Assembly: GCF_014207985.1 (NCBI RefSeq)
Contig: NZ_JACHMI010000001.1
Span: forward strand, 4,695,001-4,759,000
Length of the DNA: 64,000 nucleotides
Source of the DNA: Nonomuraea rubra
Lineage (GTDB): Bacteria; Actinomycetota; Actinomycetes; Streptosporangiales; Streptosporangiaceae
Reading direction: 5' to 3'
In this document: positions 19,520-27,256 of the stretch, piece after piece
Numbering within the stretch: position 1 is the stretch's first letter
Layout: each line of letters begins with the position of its first letter
Notes under the pieces: generated by a model
Databases searched by the model: none
Told to the model about the DNA's origin: nothing
The model's input: the letters and a program-made list of their open reading frames with translations, nothing else
Position numbers and translations under genes: made by a program

Positions 19520-20287
19520 ATGCGATCGACGAACTTCTCTCCCCGCATCCCCCTGGCCGTCCTGGCCGTGGCCGCGCTCGCGGGGTGCGGCTCGGCCGCC
19601 ACCTCCGCGGCGGACAGGCAGGCGGTGCCGGAAACCGGCGTCAGGGTGTTGTGGATGGGCGACTCCATCGCGGGCGCGCAGGCCCCGGCACTGGAAGCGG
19701 CGCTGGAGGCCGGCGGCGTGGCCTTCAAGAACGCCGCGTCCGACGGCGGCGGCAACGTCGTCGCCGGCGACCACGAAGTGACGGCCAAGGTGGCCGGGGA
19801 CACCTGGAAGGCGCTGCGCGAGAACCTCGCCTCCTTCCGCCCGACCGTGGTGGCCTACCAGATCACCGGCTACGACTGGGGCACCCCCGCCCAGCAACTG
19901 TCGGCCTACCGGAAGCTCGCCCGGTCGGCCGAGGACGCCGGTGCCCGGCTCGTGCTGGTGTCCGCGCCGCCGTTCAAGATCGACGAGTTCTTCCAGCCGC
20001 ACGAGCGCGCCATCAGGAGCGCCCCCGCGATGGCCGCCAAGGCCGCCGCGGGCGCGCACGCCCGCTACCTGGACGCGGCCGAGCTGTGGGGGAACGACCA
20101 CGCCGCCGCCAAGGCCCAGCGCTCCAAGGACGGCATCCACTCCTGCCAGCAGGGGGCGGCCGCCTTCGCCACCTGGTTCGCCAAGCGGCTCGGCGAGCTC
20201 ACCGGCTTCACCCCGGCCGCCCCCGCCACCTGGGCCACCGGGCCGTGGACCGGCGACGAACGCTACGCCAAGCTCGGCTGCGGCTGA
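19520..20287 (+). CDS. SGNH-hydrolase-like lipoprotein, partner of acyltransferase
   Basis: A 255-residue lipoprotein (LAVLAVAALAGCGSAA, Cys at about 23). The SGNH fold has block I WMGDSIAG (about residues 48-55), a block III-like Asn/Gly region and a C-terminal DGIHSCQQGAAAF with the catalytic Asp-x-x-His. This domain is often fused to the C-terminus of acyltransferase-3 proteins that O-acetylate cell-wall or surface glycans. Here it is separate but the stop overlaps the acyltransferase start by one base (TGATG). The pair probably acts as a split acyltransferase at the outer face of the membrane. Confidence 0.85.
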   Translation: MRSTNFSPRIPLAVLAVAALAGCGSAATSAADRQAVPETGVRVLWMGDSIAGAQAPALEAALEAGGVAFKNAASDGGGNVVAGDHEVTAKVAGDTWKALRENLASFRPTVVAYQITGYDWGTPAQQLSAYRKLARSAEDAGARLVLVSAPPFKIDEFFQPHERAIRSAPAMAAKAAAGAHARYLDAAELWGNDHAAAKAQRSKDGIHSCQQGAAAFATWFAKRLGELTGFTPAAPATWATGPWTGDERYAKLGCG

Positions 20288-21543
20288 TGCGGCCCCCCTC
20301 CCACGCCGCCCTCGACGGCCCGCCGGAGCCGGCCCCACACCGGGGCCGCGCCGGTTCGCCCGCGTCCGGTTCCCGTCCGGAACGCGTCGGCGCGCTCGAC
20401 GGACTGCGCGGGCTGGCCGTCGCCGCGGTCCTGCTGTTCCACGCCGGGCACCTGCGCGGCGGGTTCCTGGGCGTGGACCTGTTCTTCGTCCTGTCCGGCT
20501 TCCTGATCACCGGCCTGCTGCTCGCGGAGCTCGGCAAGCGGGGCCGGCTCGACCTGGCGGCGTTCTGGGGCCGCCGGGCCCGCCGGCTGCTGCCCGCGCT
20601 GACCGTCGTGGTCCTGTCGGCACTGCTGCTGGCCTGGGCGTGCGCCAGGCCGGACCTGCTCGGCCCCGCCCTCTCGGACGCGCCGTGGGTCGCCGCCCAG
20701 AGCGTGAACTGGCACTACATCGGAGAGCAGCTCGGCTACTGGAACGCCTCGGGCACCCGCCTGTTCGCCCACCTGTGGAGCATCGGCGTCGAATGGCAGT
20801 TCTACCTGGCCTGGCCCCTGATCGTGATGCTCGCCGGACGGGGGCCGGGCGGGCCCCGCCGGGTCGCGCTCGTCGCGGTGGCCGGCGCGATCGGGTCTCT
20901 CCTGCTCATGATCGAGCTGGGAGCGGCCGTGGACACGACCCGCGCCTACGAGGGCACGGACACCCGCGCGTTCTCCCTCCTCCTCGGCGCCGCCGCTGCC
21001 ACCGCGCCCGTCAGGGACGCTGTGGCCGCCCTGCCGCGCAAGGCCATGGACGTCCTGTGCGCCCTGCTGCTGGGGGGCCTGACGGTCTCATGGCTGCTGA
21101 CCGACGGGGAGAAGGCCCCCGGCCTGTTCCAGGGCGGGATGTTCGCGCACTCCCTGGCCTGCGCGGTGCTGATCGCGCTGCTGGCCCACCGCCCGGGCGG
21201 GCTCGCGGGCCGGGCGCTCGGCAGCGCCGTACCGCGCCGGCTGGGCGAGCTGTCCTACGGCCTGTACCTGTGGCACTGGCCGGTCTACCTGCTGCTGCCC
21301 CGGCCGGCGACCGGCTCGTGGGCCTGGACGTCCGCCGCCATCGGGCTGTCGCTGCTGGCTGCGGTAGTCTCGAAGGCCGCCGTCGAGGACCCGGTACGGC
21401 AGCGCGCCCGCTGGGCCACCGGCCGGCGCGGCTGGGCGGCCCTGGCCGTCACCGCCGTGACGGCGGCCGGGCTGTGGGCCGCGATCCCCCGGCCGGAGCC
21501 GGGCGCGGGGACGGTCGACGTGAGCAGGCTCGGCCCGCCGTGA
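20287..21543 (+). CDS. Acyltransferase-3 family membrane protein (OafA-like)
   Basis: A 418-residue membrane acyltransferase. After a Pro-rich leader, RVGALDGLRGLAVAAVLLFH carries the family Arg and His. FFVLSGFLITGLLL, LWSIGVEWQFYLAWPL and LSYGLYLWHWPVYLLL are further hallmarks. Ten or so membrane segments are present. It moves acyl groups across the membrane to a surface sugar, with the SGNH lipoprotein as likely acceptor-side partner. ATG 20287 is used because it overlaps the preceding stop; an upstream extension of the same frame runs antisense-like through the SGNH gene. Confidence 0.92.
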   Translation: MRPPSHAALDGPPEPAPHRGRAGSPASGSRPERVGALDGLRGLAVAAVLLFHAGHLRGGFLGVDLFFVLSGFLITGLLLAELGKRGRLDLAAFWGRRARRLLPALTVVVLSALLLAWACARPDLLGPALSDAPWVAAQSVNWHYIGEQLGYWNASGTRLFAHLWSIGVEWQFYLAWPLIVMLAGRGPGGPRRVALVAVAGAIGSLLLMIELGAAVDTTRAYEGTDTRAFSLLLGAAAATAPVRDAVAALPRKAMDVLCALLLGGLTVSWLLTDGEKAPGLFQGGMFAHSLACAVLIALLAHRPGGLAGRALGSAVPRRLGELSYGLYLWHWPVYLLLPRPATGSWAWTSAAIGLSLLAAVVSKAAVEDPVRQRARWATGRRGWAALAVTAVTAAGLWAAIPRPEPGAGTVDVSRLGPP

Positions 21544-21578
21544 CCGGAGACAGCATGCCGAAAAGGAGAAACGAGCAC

Positions 21579-22103
21579 ATGCCAGGCACACCCCGGCGCG
21601 TGGCGGCCGTACTGGCCGCGGTGGTGGCGCTGGCGGGTTGCGGGATCGCCGACACCGGGGTGCTGCCCGCGGGAGAGCCGGCCCGGGGCGGCCTGACCGC
21701 CGGCAGCGGCGACCTGCTGCGGGTGTACTTTGTCACCCAGGAGGGCACCTGGCCGGTCTCCCGCCCGGCACCGGCCGGGGACCGCCTGCAACCCGCCATG
21801 GACGCGCTGCTGGCAGGCCCCACGGCGGACGAACGCCGGCGCGGCCTGGCCACCGAGCTGCCCCGGGCGTCCCAGAGAGTGCGGGCCCGGACGGCGGACG
21901 GCCGGGTCGAGCTCCGCCTCCCCTGGCTGGTCCGCGACCTGCGTCCGGTGGCGGTGAGCCAGCTCGTCTGCACGGCCGCCGCCGGCGCCGGCGGCGCCCC
22001 CGTCATCGAGGTGTACGAGCCCGGCATGACGGGCGGCCCCTGGCCGGTGAGGTGCGACGAGAGCGGATCGGCCGTCCCCGCCGGCGAGGGAGGCTTCTCG
22101 TGA
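21579..22103 (+). CDS. GerMN-like domain lipoprotein
   Basis: A 174-residue lipoprotein (VAAVLAAVVALAGCGIADTG). The start at ATG 21579 is set by AAAGGAGAA about 9 bases upstream. The mature part has LLRVYFVTQEGTWPVSRPAP and LQPAMDALLAGPTADERRRG, the signature of the GerMN domain found in spore germination GerM and in LpqB, the partner of the MtrAB two-component system. Its stop overlaps the start of the response regulator (GTGA). It may be the extracytoplasmic modulator of the following kinase, by analogy with LpqB-MtrB; that is inference. Confidence 0.8.
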   Translation: MPGTPRRVAAVLAAVVALAGCGIADTGVLPAGEPARGGLTAGSGDLLRVYFVTQEGTWPVSRPAPAGDRLQPAMDALLAGPTADERRRGLATELPRASQRVRARTADGRVELRLPWLVRDLRPVAVSQLVCTAAAGAGGAPVIEVYEPGMTGGPWPVRCDESGSAVPAGEGGFS

Positions 22104-22783
22104 CCCGGGTGCTGGTGATCGAGGACGACCCCGCCGTCCGCCGGGGCGTGAGCCTCGGCCTGCGCCACCGCGGCCACGAGACGCTGCTCGTCGCGACCGG
22201 CGAGGACGGCCTGGCCGAGCTCGTCGCGAGCGCCCCCGACATCGTGCTGCTCGACCTGATGCTGCCCGGCATGAGCGGGCTGGAGACCTGCCGCCGCATC
22301 CGCGCGTTCAGCCAGGTGCCCATCGTGATCCTGTCCGCCCGCGACGACGACGTGGACATCGTCGTGGGCCTGGAGGCGGGCGCCGACGACTACGTGATCA
22401 AGCCGGCCAGCAGCGAGGTCATCGAGGCCCGCATGCGTGCCGTGCTGCGCCGCACCGCCGCGCCCGCCTCCTCCGCGCAGGCCCGCACCACCCACGGCGA
22501 CCTGCTGGTCGACCGGGTCTCCCTGCGCGTGCTCAAGCACGGCACGCAGCTCGCGCTGGCGCCGGCGGAGCTGAAGCTGCTGCTGTTCCTGTCGGCCGCG
22601 CCCGAGCAGACCTTCAGCCGCCAGCAACTCCTGGAGCAGGTGTGGGAGCACAGCTTCCACGGCGACTACCGGCTGGTGGACGCGTGCGTGATGCGGCTGC
22701 GCGCCAAGATCGAGGACGATTCCCGCAACCCCCGCTACATCCAGACCGTGCGCGGCTTCGGCTACCGGTTCGGCCCGCTGTGA
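22100..22783 (+). CDS. OmpR/PhoB-type response regulator
   Basis: A 227-residue regulator starting at GTG 22100. The receiver has EDDPAVRRG, phospho-acceptor Asp in DIVLLDLMLPGMSG, Ser/Thr switch in ILSAR and Lys in DYVIKPAS. The winged helix ends VDACVMRLRAKIEDDSRNPR then IQTVRGFGYRF. It is coupled by overlaps both to the lipoprotein gene and to the kinase gene. Confidence 0.96.
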   Translation: MTRVLVIEDDPAVRRGVSLGLRHRGHETLLVATGEDGLAELVASAPDIVLLDLMLPGMSGLETCRRIRAFSQVPIVILSARDDDVDIVVGLEAGADDYVIKPASSEVIEARMRAVLRRTAAPASSAQARTTHGDLLVDRVSLRVLKHGTQLALAPAELKLLLFLSAAPEQTFSRQQLLEQVWEHSFHGDYRLVDACVMRLRAKIEDDSRNPRYIQTVRGFGYRFGPL

Positions 22784-24216
22784 TCCGGCCGTCCCTGGTG
22801 CGGGGCCTGCGGGCGCAGCTCGTGCTGGTGTTCCTGCTGGTCTCGGCGCTGAGCGCGCTGACGGCCGCCGCTTTCACGTTCCGGCAGGGGCAGAGCGCGA
22901 TCGTGGCGCGCGCCCAGGCCGACGCGCTCCAGGAGCTGCGCGTCCACCTCGACTCGCTGGCGCCCGACCTGCCCGCCGATCCCGGCGAGGCGGACCTGCG
23001 GACGCTGGCGCTGCAGCTCGACCGGGCGGCGGGCCCGCGCGGCCGGCGCACCGCGCTGTCCTACCGCGGCGGCCCGCTCGTCGCCGCGGGAGCGCAGGCG
23101 CCGCCGGTGCCCGCGAGCCTGCGTGCCGAGGCGGCCACGGCGGCCACCGCGCTGGCCCAGCGCTTCCACCACGGGCAGACACCCTGGCTGGCCGTGGCGC
23201 TGCCCGTCACCGCCGCCGCCCGCCCGGACGGCCCGCCGCCGCTCGTCGTCTACGCCTCCTTCTCGCTGGCCTCCCAGCAGCAGGACGTGGACGCCCTGGC
23301 CGCCGCCGCCCGCGCCGGCGCGCTGCCCGTCGTCCTGGCCTCCGTCGCCGTCGCGCTGCTGGCCGCGCGCCGGCTGCTCAGGCCGGTACGCAGGCTCCGT
23401 ACGGCCGCCGAGCGGATGGCGGGCGGCGGCCTGGACACGCGGGTGACCGTCACCGGCGACGACGAGCTCGCCGACCTCGGCCGCACCTTCAACACCATGG
23501 CGGCCACGCTCCAGGCGGACGCCGCGGCCCTGCGCGCCATGGAGGTGCGGGCCCGGCGGTTCGCCGCCGACGTCTCCCACGAGCTGCGCACGCCACTGGC
23601 GGCCATGAGCGCCGTCACCGAGGTGCTCGACGCCGACGCCGCCTCCGGCCGGCTCGCGCCGCTCACCGCCGAGGCGCTGCAGCTGGTCTCCGGCGAGACC
23701 CGCAAGCTCACCCGCCTGGTCGAGGACCTGATCGAGGTGTCACGCTTCGACGCCGGCGCCGCCGTGCTGAACCTCGACGAGGTGGACGTGGCCGAGTTCG
23801 TCACCAAGACGCTCGCGCTGCGGCACTGGCAGGACCGGGTCCGCGCCGACGTCCCGCAGGGGCTGCGCGCCCGCCTCGACCCGCGCCGCGCCGACGTCAT
23901 CCTCGCCAACCTCGCCGGCAACGCGCTGCGGCACGGCGGCCCCGAGGTGTCGGTGCTCGTCCGGGTGCGGGCCGAGGCCGGCAGCCTCGTCGTCACCGTC
24001 TCCGACGACGGGCCCGGCATCCCCGCCGACCTCCTGCCCCATGTCTTCGACCGGTTCACCAAGGCCGACAGCGCCCGCGCCCGGTCAGACGGCAGCGGCC
24101 TCGGCCTGGCCATCGCCACCGAGAACGCCCACCTGCACGGCGGCACCCTCACCGCGCGCAACGCCCCGGACGGGGGAGCCGTCCTCACCCTCACCCTGCC
24201 CGCGAACCCGCCATGA
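22780..24216 (+). CDS. Sensor histidine kinase (HAMP, HisKA)
   Basis: A 478-residue kinase beginning at GTG 22780, overlapping the regulator stop. Two membrane segments (about residues 13-35 and 175-200) flank an extracytoplasmic domain of about 140 residues. Next come HAMP (RRLRTAAERMAGGGLDTRVT), HisKA with phospho-His in FAADVSHELRTPLAAMS (about 262-278), an N box NLAGNALRHG, and G boxes DDGPGIP and GSGLGLAI. It ends the operon that begins with SGNH lipoprotein and acyltransferase, and suggests surface-stress control of glycan acylation. Confidence 0.95.
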   Translation: MIRPSLVRGLRAQLVLVFLLVSALSALTAAAFTFRQGQSAIVARAQADALQELRVHLDSLAPDLPADPGEADLRTLALQLDRAAGPRGRRTALSYRGGPLVAAGAQAPPVPASLRAEAATAATALAQRFHHGQTPWLAVALPVTAAARPDGPPPLVVYASFSLASQQQDVDALAAAARAGALPVVLASVAVALLAARRLLRPVRRLRTAAERMAGGGLDTRVTVTGDDELADLGRTFNTMAATLQADAAALRAMEVRARRFAADVSHELRTPLAAMSAVTEVLDADAASGRLAPLTAEALQLVSGETRKLTRLVEDLIEVSRFDAGAAVLNLDEVDVAEFVTKTLALRHWQDRVRADVPQGLRARLDPRRADVILANLAGNALRHGGPEVSVLVRVRAEAGSLVVTVSDDGPGIPADLLPHVFDRFTKADSARARSDGSGLGLAIATENAHLHGGTLTARNAPDGGAVLTLTLPANPP

Positions 24217-24233
24217 GTGGTCATCCCGTTAAG

Positions 24234-24247
24234 TTAGGCTTGCCTAA
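24234..24247. promoter_or_regulatory. Iron box (IdeR/DmdR-type operator)
   Basis: TTAGGCTTGCCTAA is a perfect palindrome with a 2-base centre, 19 bases before the start of the siderophore-interacting protein. It matches the TTAGGTTAGGCTAACCTAA-type consensus of actinobacterial iron repressors. Confidence 0.8.
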
Positions 24248-24266
24248 TCTAGCGAGGAGGAGTCCG

Positions 24267-25127
24267 ATGGCGACGGAATCGGCACGGCGTGCGCCTCGGT
24301 GCACCACCGGTGTGGTTTTGCGTACCGAGCAGTTGACCCCGCACATGATCCGCGTGGTGCTCGGCGGCGAGGGGCTGGCCGGGTTCAGCGCGGGAGAGTT
24401 CACCGACCATTATGTGAAGCTGCTGTTCCCGGTGCCGGGGGTGACGTATCCGGAGCCGTTCGACATGGGGGTGATCCGCGCCGAGCTGCCCCGCGAGCAG
24501 TGGCCCGTCATGCGCACCTACACCGTGCGCTCGTGGGACCCGCGGGCGCGGGAGCTGGCCATCGACTTCGTCTGCCACGGCGCTCAGGGCCTCGCTGGGC
24601 CGTGGGCGATGCAGGCGAAGCCGGGTGACGTGATGCGGTTCATGGGGCCCGGCGGGGCCTACGCGCCCAGCGCCGAGGCCGACTGGCACCTGCTCGCCGG
24701 CGACGAGAGCGCCCTGCCGGCCATCGGCGCGGCGCTGGAGCGGGTGCCCGCCGGAGCGCCCGCCAAGGTCTTCGTCGAGGTGGAGGACCCCACCGAGGAG
24801 CAGCACCTGCCGACCGCCTGTGACGCCGAGGTCGTGTGGCTGCACCGCGCGGGCGGCCAGGTCGGCGAGGCTCTGGTACGCGCGGTGCGCGACGCCAGGT
24901 TCCCGGACGGCACCCTGCACGCCTTCGTGCACGGCGAGGCGACGTTCGTCAAGGAGCTGCGGCGGTACCTGCGGGTGGAGCGGGGCGTGCCGCTGGAGCA
25001 GCTCTCGATCTCCGGCTACTGGCGGCTGGGGCGGGACGAGGACGGCTGGCAGTCCTCCAAGCGGGAGTGGAACCAGCAGATCGAGGCCGAAGAGGCGAAG
25101 GTCCTGAGCGACTCGCCCGCCGGATGA
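24267..25127 (+). CDS. Siderophore-interacting protein (FAD ferric-siderophore reductase, SIP family)
   Basis: A 286-residue flavoprotein that releases iron from siderophores in the cytosol by reducing Fe(III). The FAD motif is RTYTVRSWD (about residues 85-93). LAIDFVCHG, GPGGAY and DESALPAIGAALERVPAG follow, and the C-terminal WRLGRDEDGWQSSKREWNQQ is typical of the SIP (ViuB) family. The start is ATG 24267, with AGGAGGAG just upstream. A preceding iron box predicts derepression under iron starvation. No siderophore uptake genes are adjacent. Confidence 0.95.
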   Translation: MATESARRAPRCTTGVVLRTEQLTPHMIRVVLGGEGLAGFSAGEFTDHYVKLLFPVPGVTYPEPFDMGVIRAELPREQWPVMRTYTVRSWDPRARELAIDFVCHGAQGLAGPWAMQAKPGDVMRFMGPGGAYAPSAEADWHLLAGDESALPAIGAALERVPAGAPAKVFVEVEDPTEEQHLPTACDAEVVWLHRAGGQVGEALVRAVRDARFPDGTLHAFVHGEATFVKELRRYLRVERGVPLEQLSISGYWRLGRDEDGWQSSKREWNQQIEAEEAKVLSDSPAG

Positions 25128-25130
25128 GCC

Positions 25131-25190
25131 GCCGGTGACCGTCCGGCCGCTCCCCTCGCCCGCGGGGTGAGCCGGTGACCGTCCGGCCGC
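25131..25190. repeat. 20-bp direct repeat with 40-bp period
   Basis: The same 20 bases (gccggtgaccgtccggccgc) occur at 25131-25150 and 25171-25190 in the 100-base gap between convergent genes. No function is apparent; local duplication is likely. Confidence 0.85.
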
Positions 25191-25228
25191 GCTCCTCCGG
25201 CGGCCCGGACGATCACCTCAAGCCCCGG

Positions 25229-25741
25229 TCAGACGCCGAACGCGGCCGGGTAGCGGATGGTGCCGGACGGCACCGGCCTCGCGGCGTCGAAGACGAGCGC
25301 CATCATGTACTGGTCCTCGACGTCGAACGGCGCCTTGATGCCGTAGCGCGAGGCGGGGACGAAGCCGAAGCGCGGGTAGTACGTGGCGTGGCCGAGGACC
25401 AGGACGAGGTTCTCGCCCTGCTCTCGGGCGGCGTCCAGCCCGGCGCGGATGGCCGCGGAGCCGGCGCCGCGCCCCTGCGCCTCGGGCCGCACGGCGCACG
25501 GCCCCAGCGCGAGAGCCGGAGCGCCGTCGACGTGGCAGCGGGTGAGCAGCGAGAACCCGGTGACGGGGCCGCCGGGCTGCTGCGCCACCCACGACAGGCC
25601 GGGCAGCCACGCCGCCGGGTCGGCCCGCAGCGCCTCGACCAGGTCGGCCTCGTGCGGGGTGGGGAAGGCCGCGAGGTTGACCTCGCGGATCGGGCCGAGG
25701 TCGGCGGCGGTCTCGGGGCGGGTGATCCAGGAATCGGTCAT
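25229..25741 (-). CDS. GNAT family N-acetyltransferase
   Basis: A 170-residue GNAT protein. It begins ITRPETAADLGPIREVNLAA and contains the acetyl-CoA loop VRPEAQGRGAGSAAIRAGL (about residues 87-105). GHATYYPRFGFVPAS is common in the YhbS-like subgroup of predicted acetyltransferases. The start is placed at ATG 25741, where the domain begins; the open frame extends upstream but reads as low-complexity sequence. The substrate is unknown. Confidence 0.88.
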   Translation of the reverse strand: MTDSWITRPETAADLGPIREVNLAAFPTPHEADLVEALRADPAAWLPGLSWVAQQPGGPVTGFSLLTRCHVDGAPALALGPCAVRPEAQGRGAGSAAIRAGLDAAREQGENLVLVLGHATYYPRFGFVPASRYGIKAPFDVEDQYMMALVFDAARPVPSGTIRYPAAFGV

Positions 25742-25869
25742 CGGTCGGGGTCCGTTTCTGTGCTCGTCTGCGGTGGGCAGGGCAGAGGCGGGTGCGGGAA
25801 TGCTGTGGAGGTCGCCGCCGCGCTCGTGGCGCGCGGCGGGGGTGGTGATCTGGGGGCGGGATTCTCCGG

Positions 25870-26952
25870 TCACGATTGCCGGTCCCTGAACCTGTAGGTC
25901 GCGCGCAGGTGCCGGGTGATGGCCTTCTGCTGCTCGGTACGCTCGCCGCGCAGCCGGGCGTCCGTGCGCGCGGCCGCCCACGCGTTCTCCCGTTGCAGCT
26001 TGCGGTAGCTGGCCAGGCGGCGCTCGGGCAGCTCGCCCGCCCGGATGGCGGCCTGGACGGCGCAGCCGGGCTCGGCGTCGTGCGCGCAGTCGCCGAACCG
26101 GCAGTGCCTGGCCAGGTCCTCGATCTCGGCGAAGACCTGTTCCAGGCCGTCGGCGGCGTCGTACAGGCTGATCGCGCGCAGGCCGGGCGTGTCGATGAGC
26201 ACGCCCCCGCCGGGCAGGGGCACCAGCTCGCGGCGGACGGTGGTGTGGCGGCCCTTGCCGTCCTGTGCCCGTACCTCGCCGACGGCCAGCCGCTCGTCGC
26301 CGAGCAGCGCGTTGGCGAGGCTGGACTTGCCCGCGCCCGAGGACCCGAGCAGGACCGTGGTGCCGCCGCTCAGCAGGGCGGTCAGCACGTCGAGGTTCTC
26401 ACCGGTGGCCGCGCTGGTGACCAGGACGTCCACGCCGGGAGCCAGCGCGCTCGCCTCGGCGTGCGCGGCGGCGGCGTCGGTGGCCAGGTCCGCCTTGGTC
26501 AGGACGATCAGCGGCCGGGCGGCGCTGTCCCACGCGATGGCCAGCAGCCGCTCCAGCTTGGCCGCGTCCAGGGGAGCGGACAGCGGGACGGCTATGACGA
26601 CGGTGTCGACGTTGGCGGCGAGCACCTGCCCGTGGGAGGTGCGCGACGCCGACGAGCGCACGATCGTGCTGCGGCGTGGCAGCAGGGCCACCAGCCGAGG
26701 CTCGCGGCCGGGGCGCAGCGCGGCCCAGTCGCCGGTGCAGGGCGTCAGGAGCGGGTCGGACGCGTGCGGCAGCGCCAGGGCGGCCCGCACCGGGCCCGAC
26801 CCGGTGATCGCGTCGCACAGGCCGCGATCGACCCGGGCGATCCGGGCCGGTTCGAGCCCGGCCTCGCGGTGTTCGGCGAAGGCTTGGTCGAGTGATTCCG
26901 TCCATCCGTACGGGGACAGGCCGCCGGAGGGATCCGTGAAGTGGTTGGACAA
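25870..26952 (-). CDS. rsgA: Ribosome small-subunit-dependent GTPase RsgA
   Basis: A 360-residue circularly permuted GTPase that checks late 30S maturation. In order: an N-terminal OB-like region; TKAD (G4) before the P-loop GSSGAGKSSLANALLG (G1, about residues 196-211); DTPGLR (G3) after it; and the zinc knuckle CRFGDCAHDAEPGC with C-x5-C-x-H-x5-C spacing. That order (G4-G1-G3) is diagnostic. The N-terminal region is longer than in E. coli RsgA, and many actinomycetes carry such a divergent copy. A 22-codon leader ORF lies upstream. Confidence 0.93.
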   Translation of the reverse strand: MSNHFTDPSGGLSPYGWTESLDQAFAEHREAGLEPARIARVDRGLCDAITGSGPVRAALALPHASDPLLTPCTGDWAALRPGREPRLVALLPRRSTIVRSSASRTSHGQVLAANVDTVVIAVPLSAPLDAAKLERLLAIAWDSAARPLIVLTKADLATDAAAAHAEASALAPGVDVLVTSAATGENLDVLTALLSGGTTVLLGSSGAGKSSLANALLGDERLAVGEVRAQDGKGRHTTVRRELVPLPGGGVLIDTPGLRAISLYDAADGLEQVFAEIEDLARHCRFGDCAHDAEPGCAVQAAIRAGELPERRLASYRKLQRENAWAAARTDARLRGERTEQQKAITRHLRATYRFRDRQS

Positions 26953-27046
26953 CGTGAGACACCTTGCGGGAAGGGGCCCCGACGAGACGCGCGGTCACCA
27001 GCCTCGCTCCGTGAGCCGGACGGCTACGGCGAGGGGGATTTTGGGG

Positions 27047-27115
27047 TCAGACCGGGGCCCGGGACGTGAGGAATGTCCGGGCGCTGCGCACGGCAGCGGT
27101 CTTCACCGCGGTCAT
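27047..27115 (-). CDS. Possible 22-residue leader peptide upstream of rsgA
   Basis: ATG 27115 is preceded by GGGAGGTGAGGTTGA, a near-ideal SD at good spacing. It reads MTAVKTAAVRSARTFLTSRA then PV and TGA at 27047. The ORF ends 94 bases before the rsgA start on the same strand. A cationic, Thr/Ser-rich short peptide with such a strong ribosome site suggests a translated leader or attenuator; nothing else supports it. Confidence 0.35.
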   Translation of the reverse strand: MTAVKTAAVRSARTFLTSRAPV

Positions 27116-27202
27116 TCAACCTCACCTCCCTCTCATCCGAAGTCCAACACCGAACGACGGGCAGCCTAGCACGTCCGGAGGAGGGGCCGTGGATGTGCAC
27201 TC

Positions 27203-27221
27203 TACACATCCTGTGTATAGT
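27203..27221. promoter_or_regulatory. Operator-like palindrome over -10 of the MFS gene
   Basis: TACACA (27203-27208), three bases, TGTGTA (27212-27217) form an inverted repeat that overlaps TATAGT (27216-27221), a 5/6 match to a -10 box. AGTCC-AAAC-GGACT follows directly. The -35 region is poor, so an activator or repressor site is plausible. Confidence 0.5.
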
Positions 27222-27256
27222 CCAAACGGACTTAACGGGAAATAAGGGGACATAAC

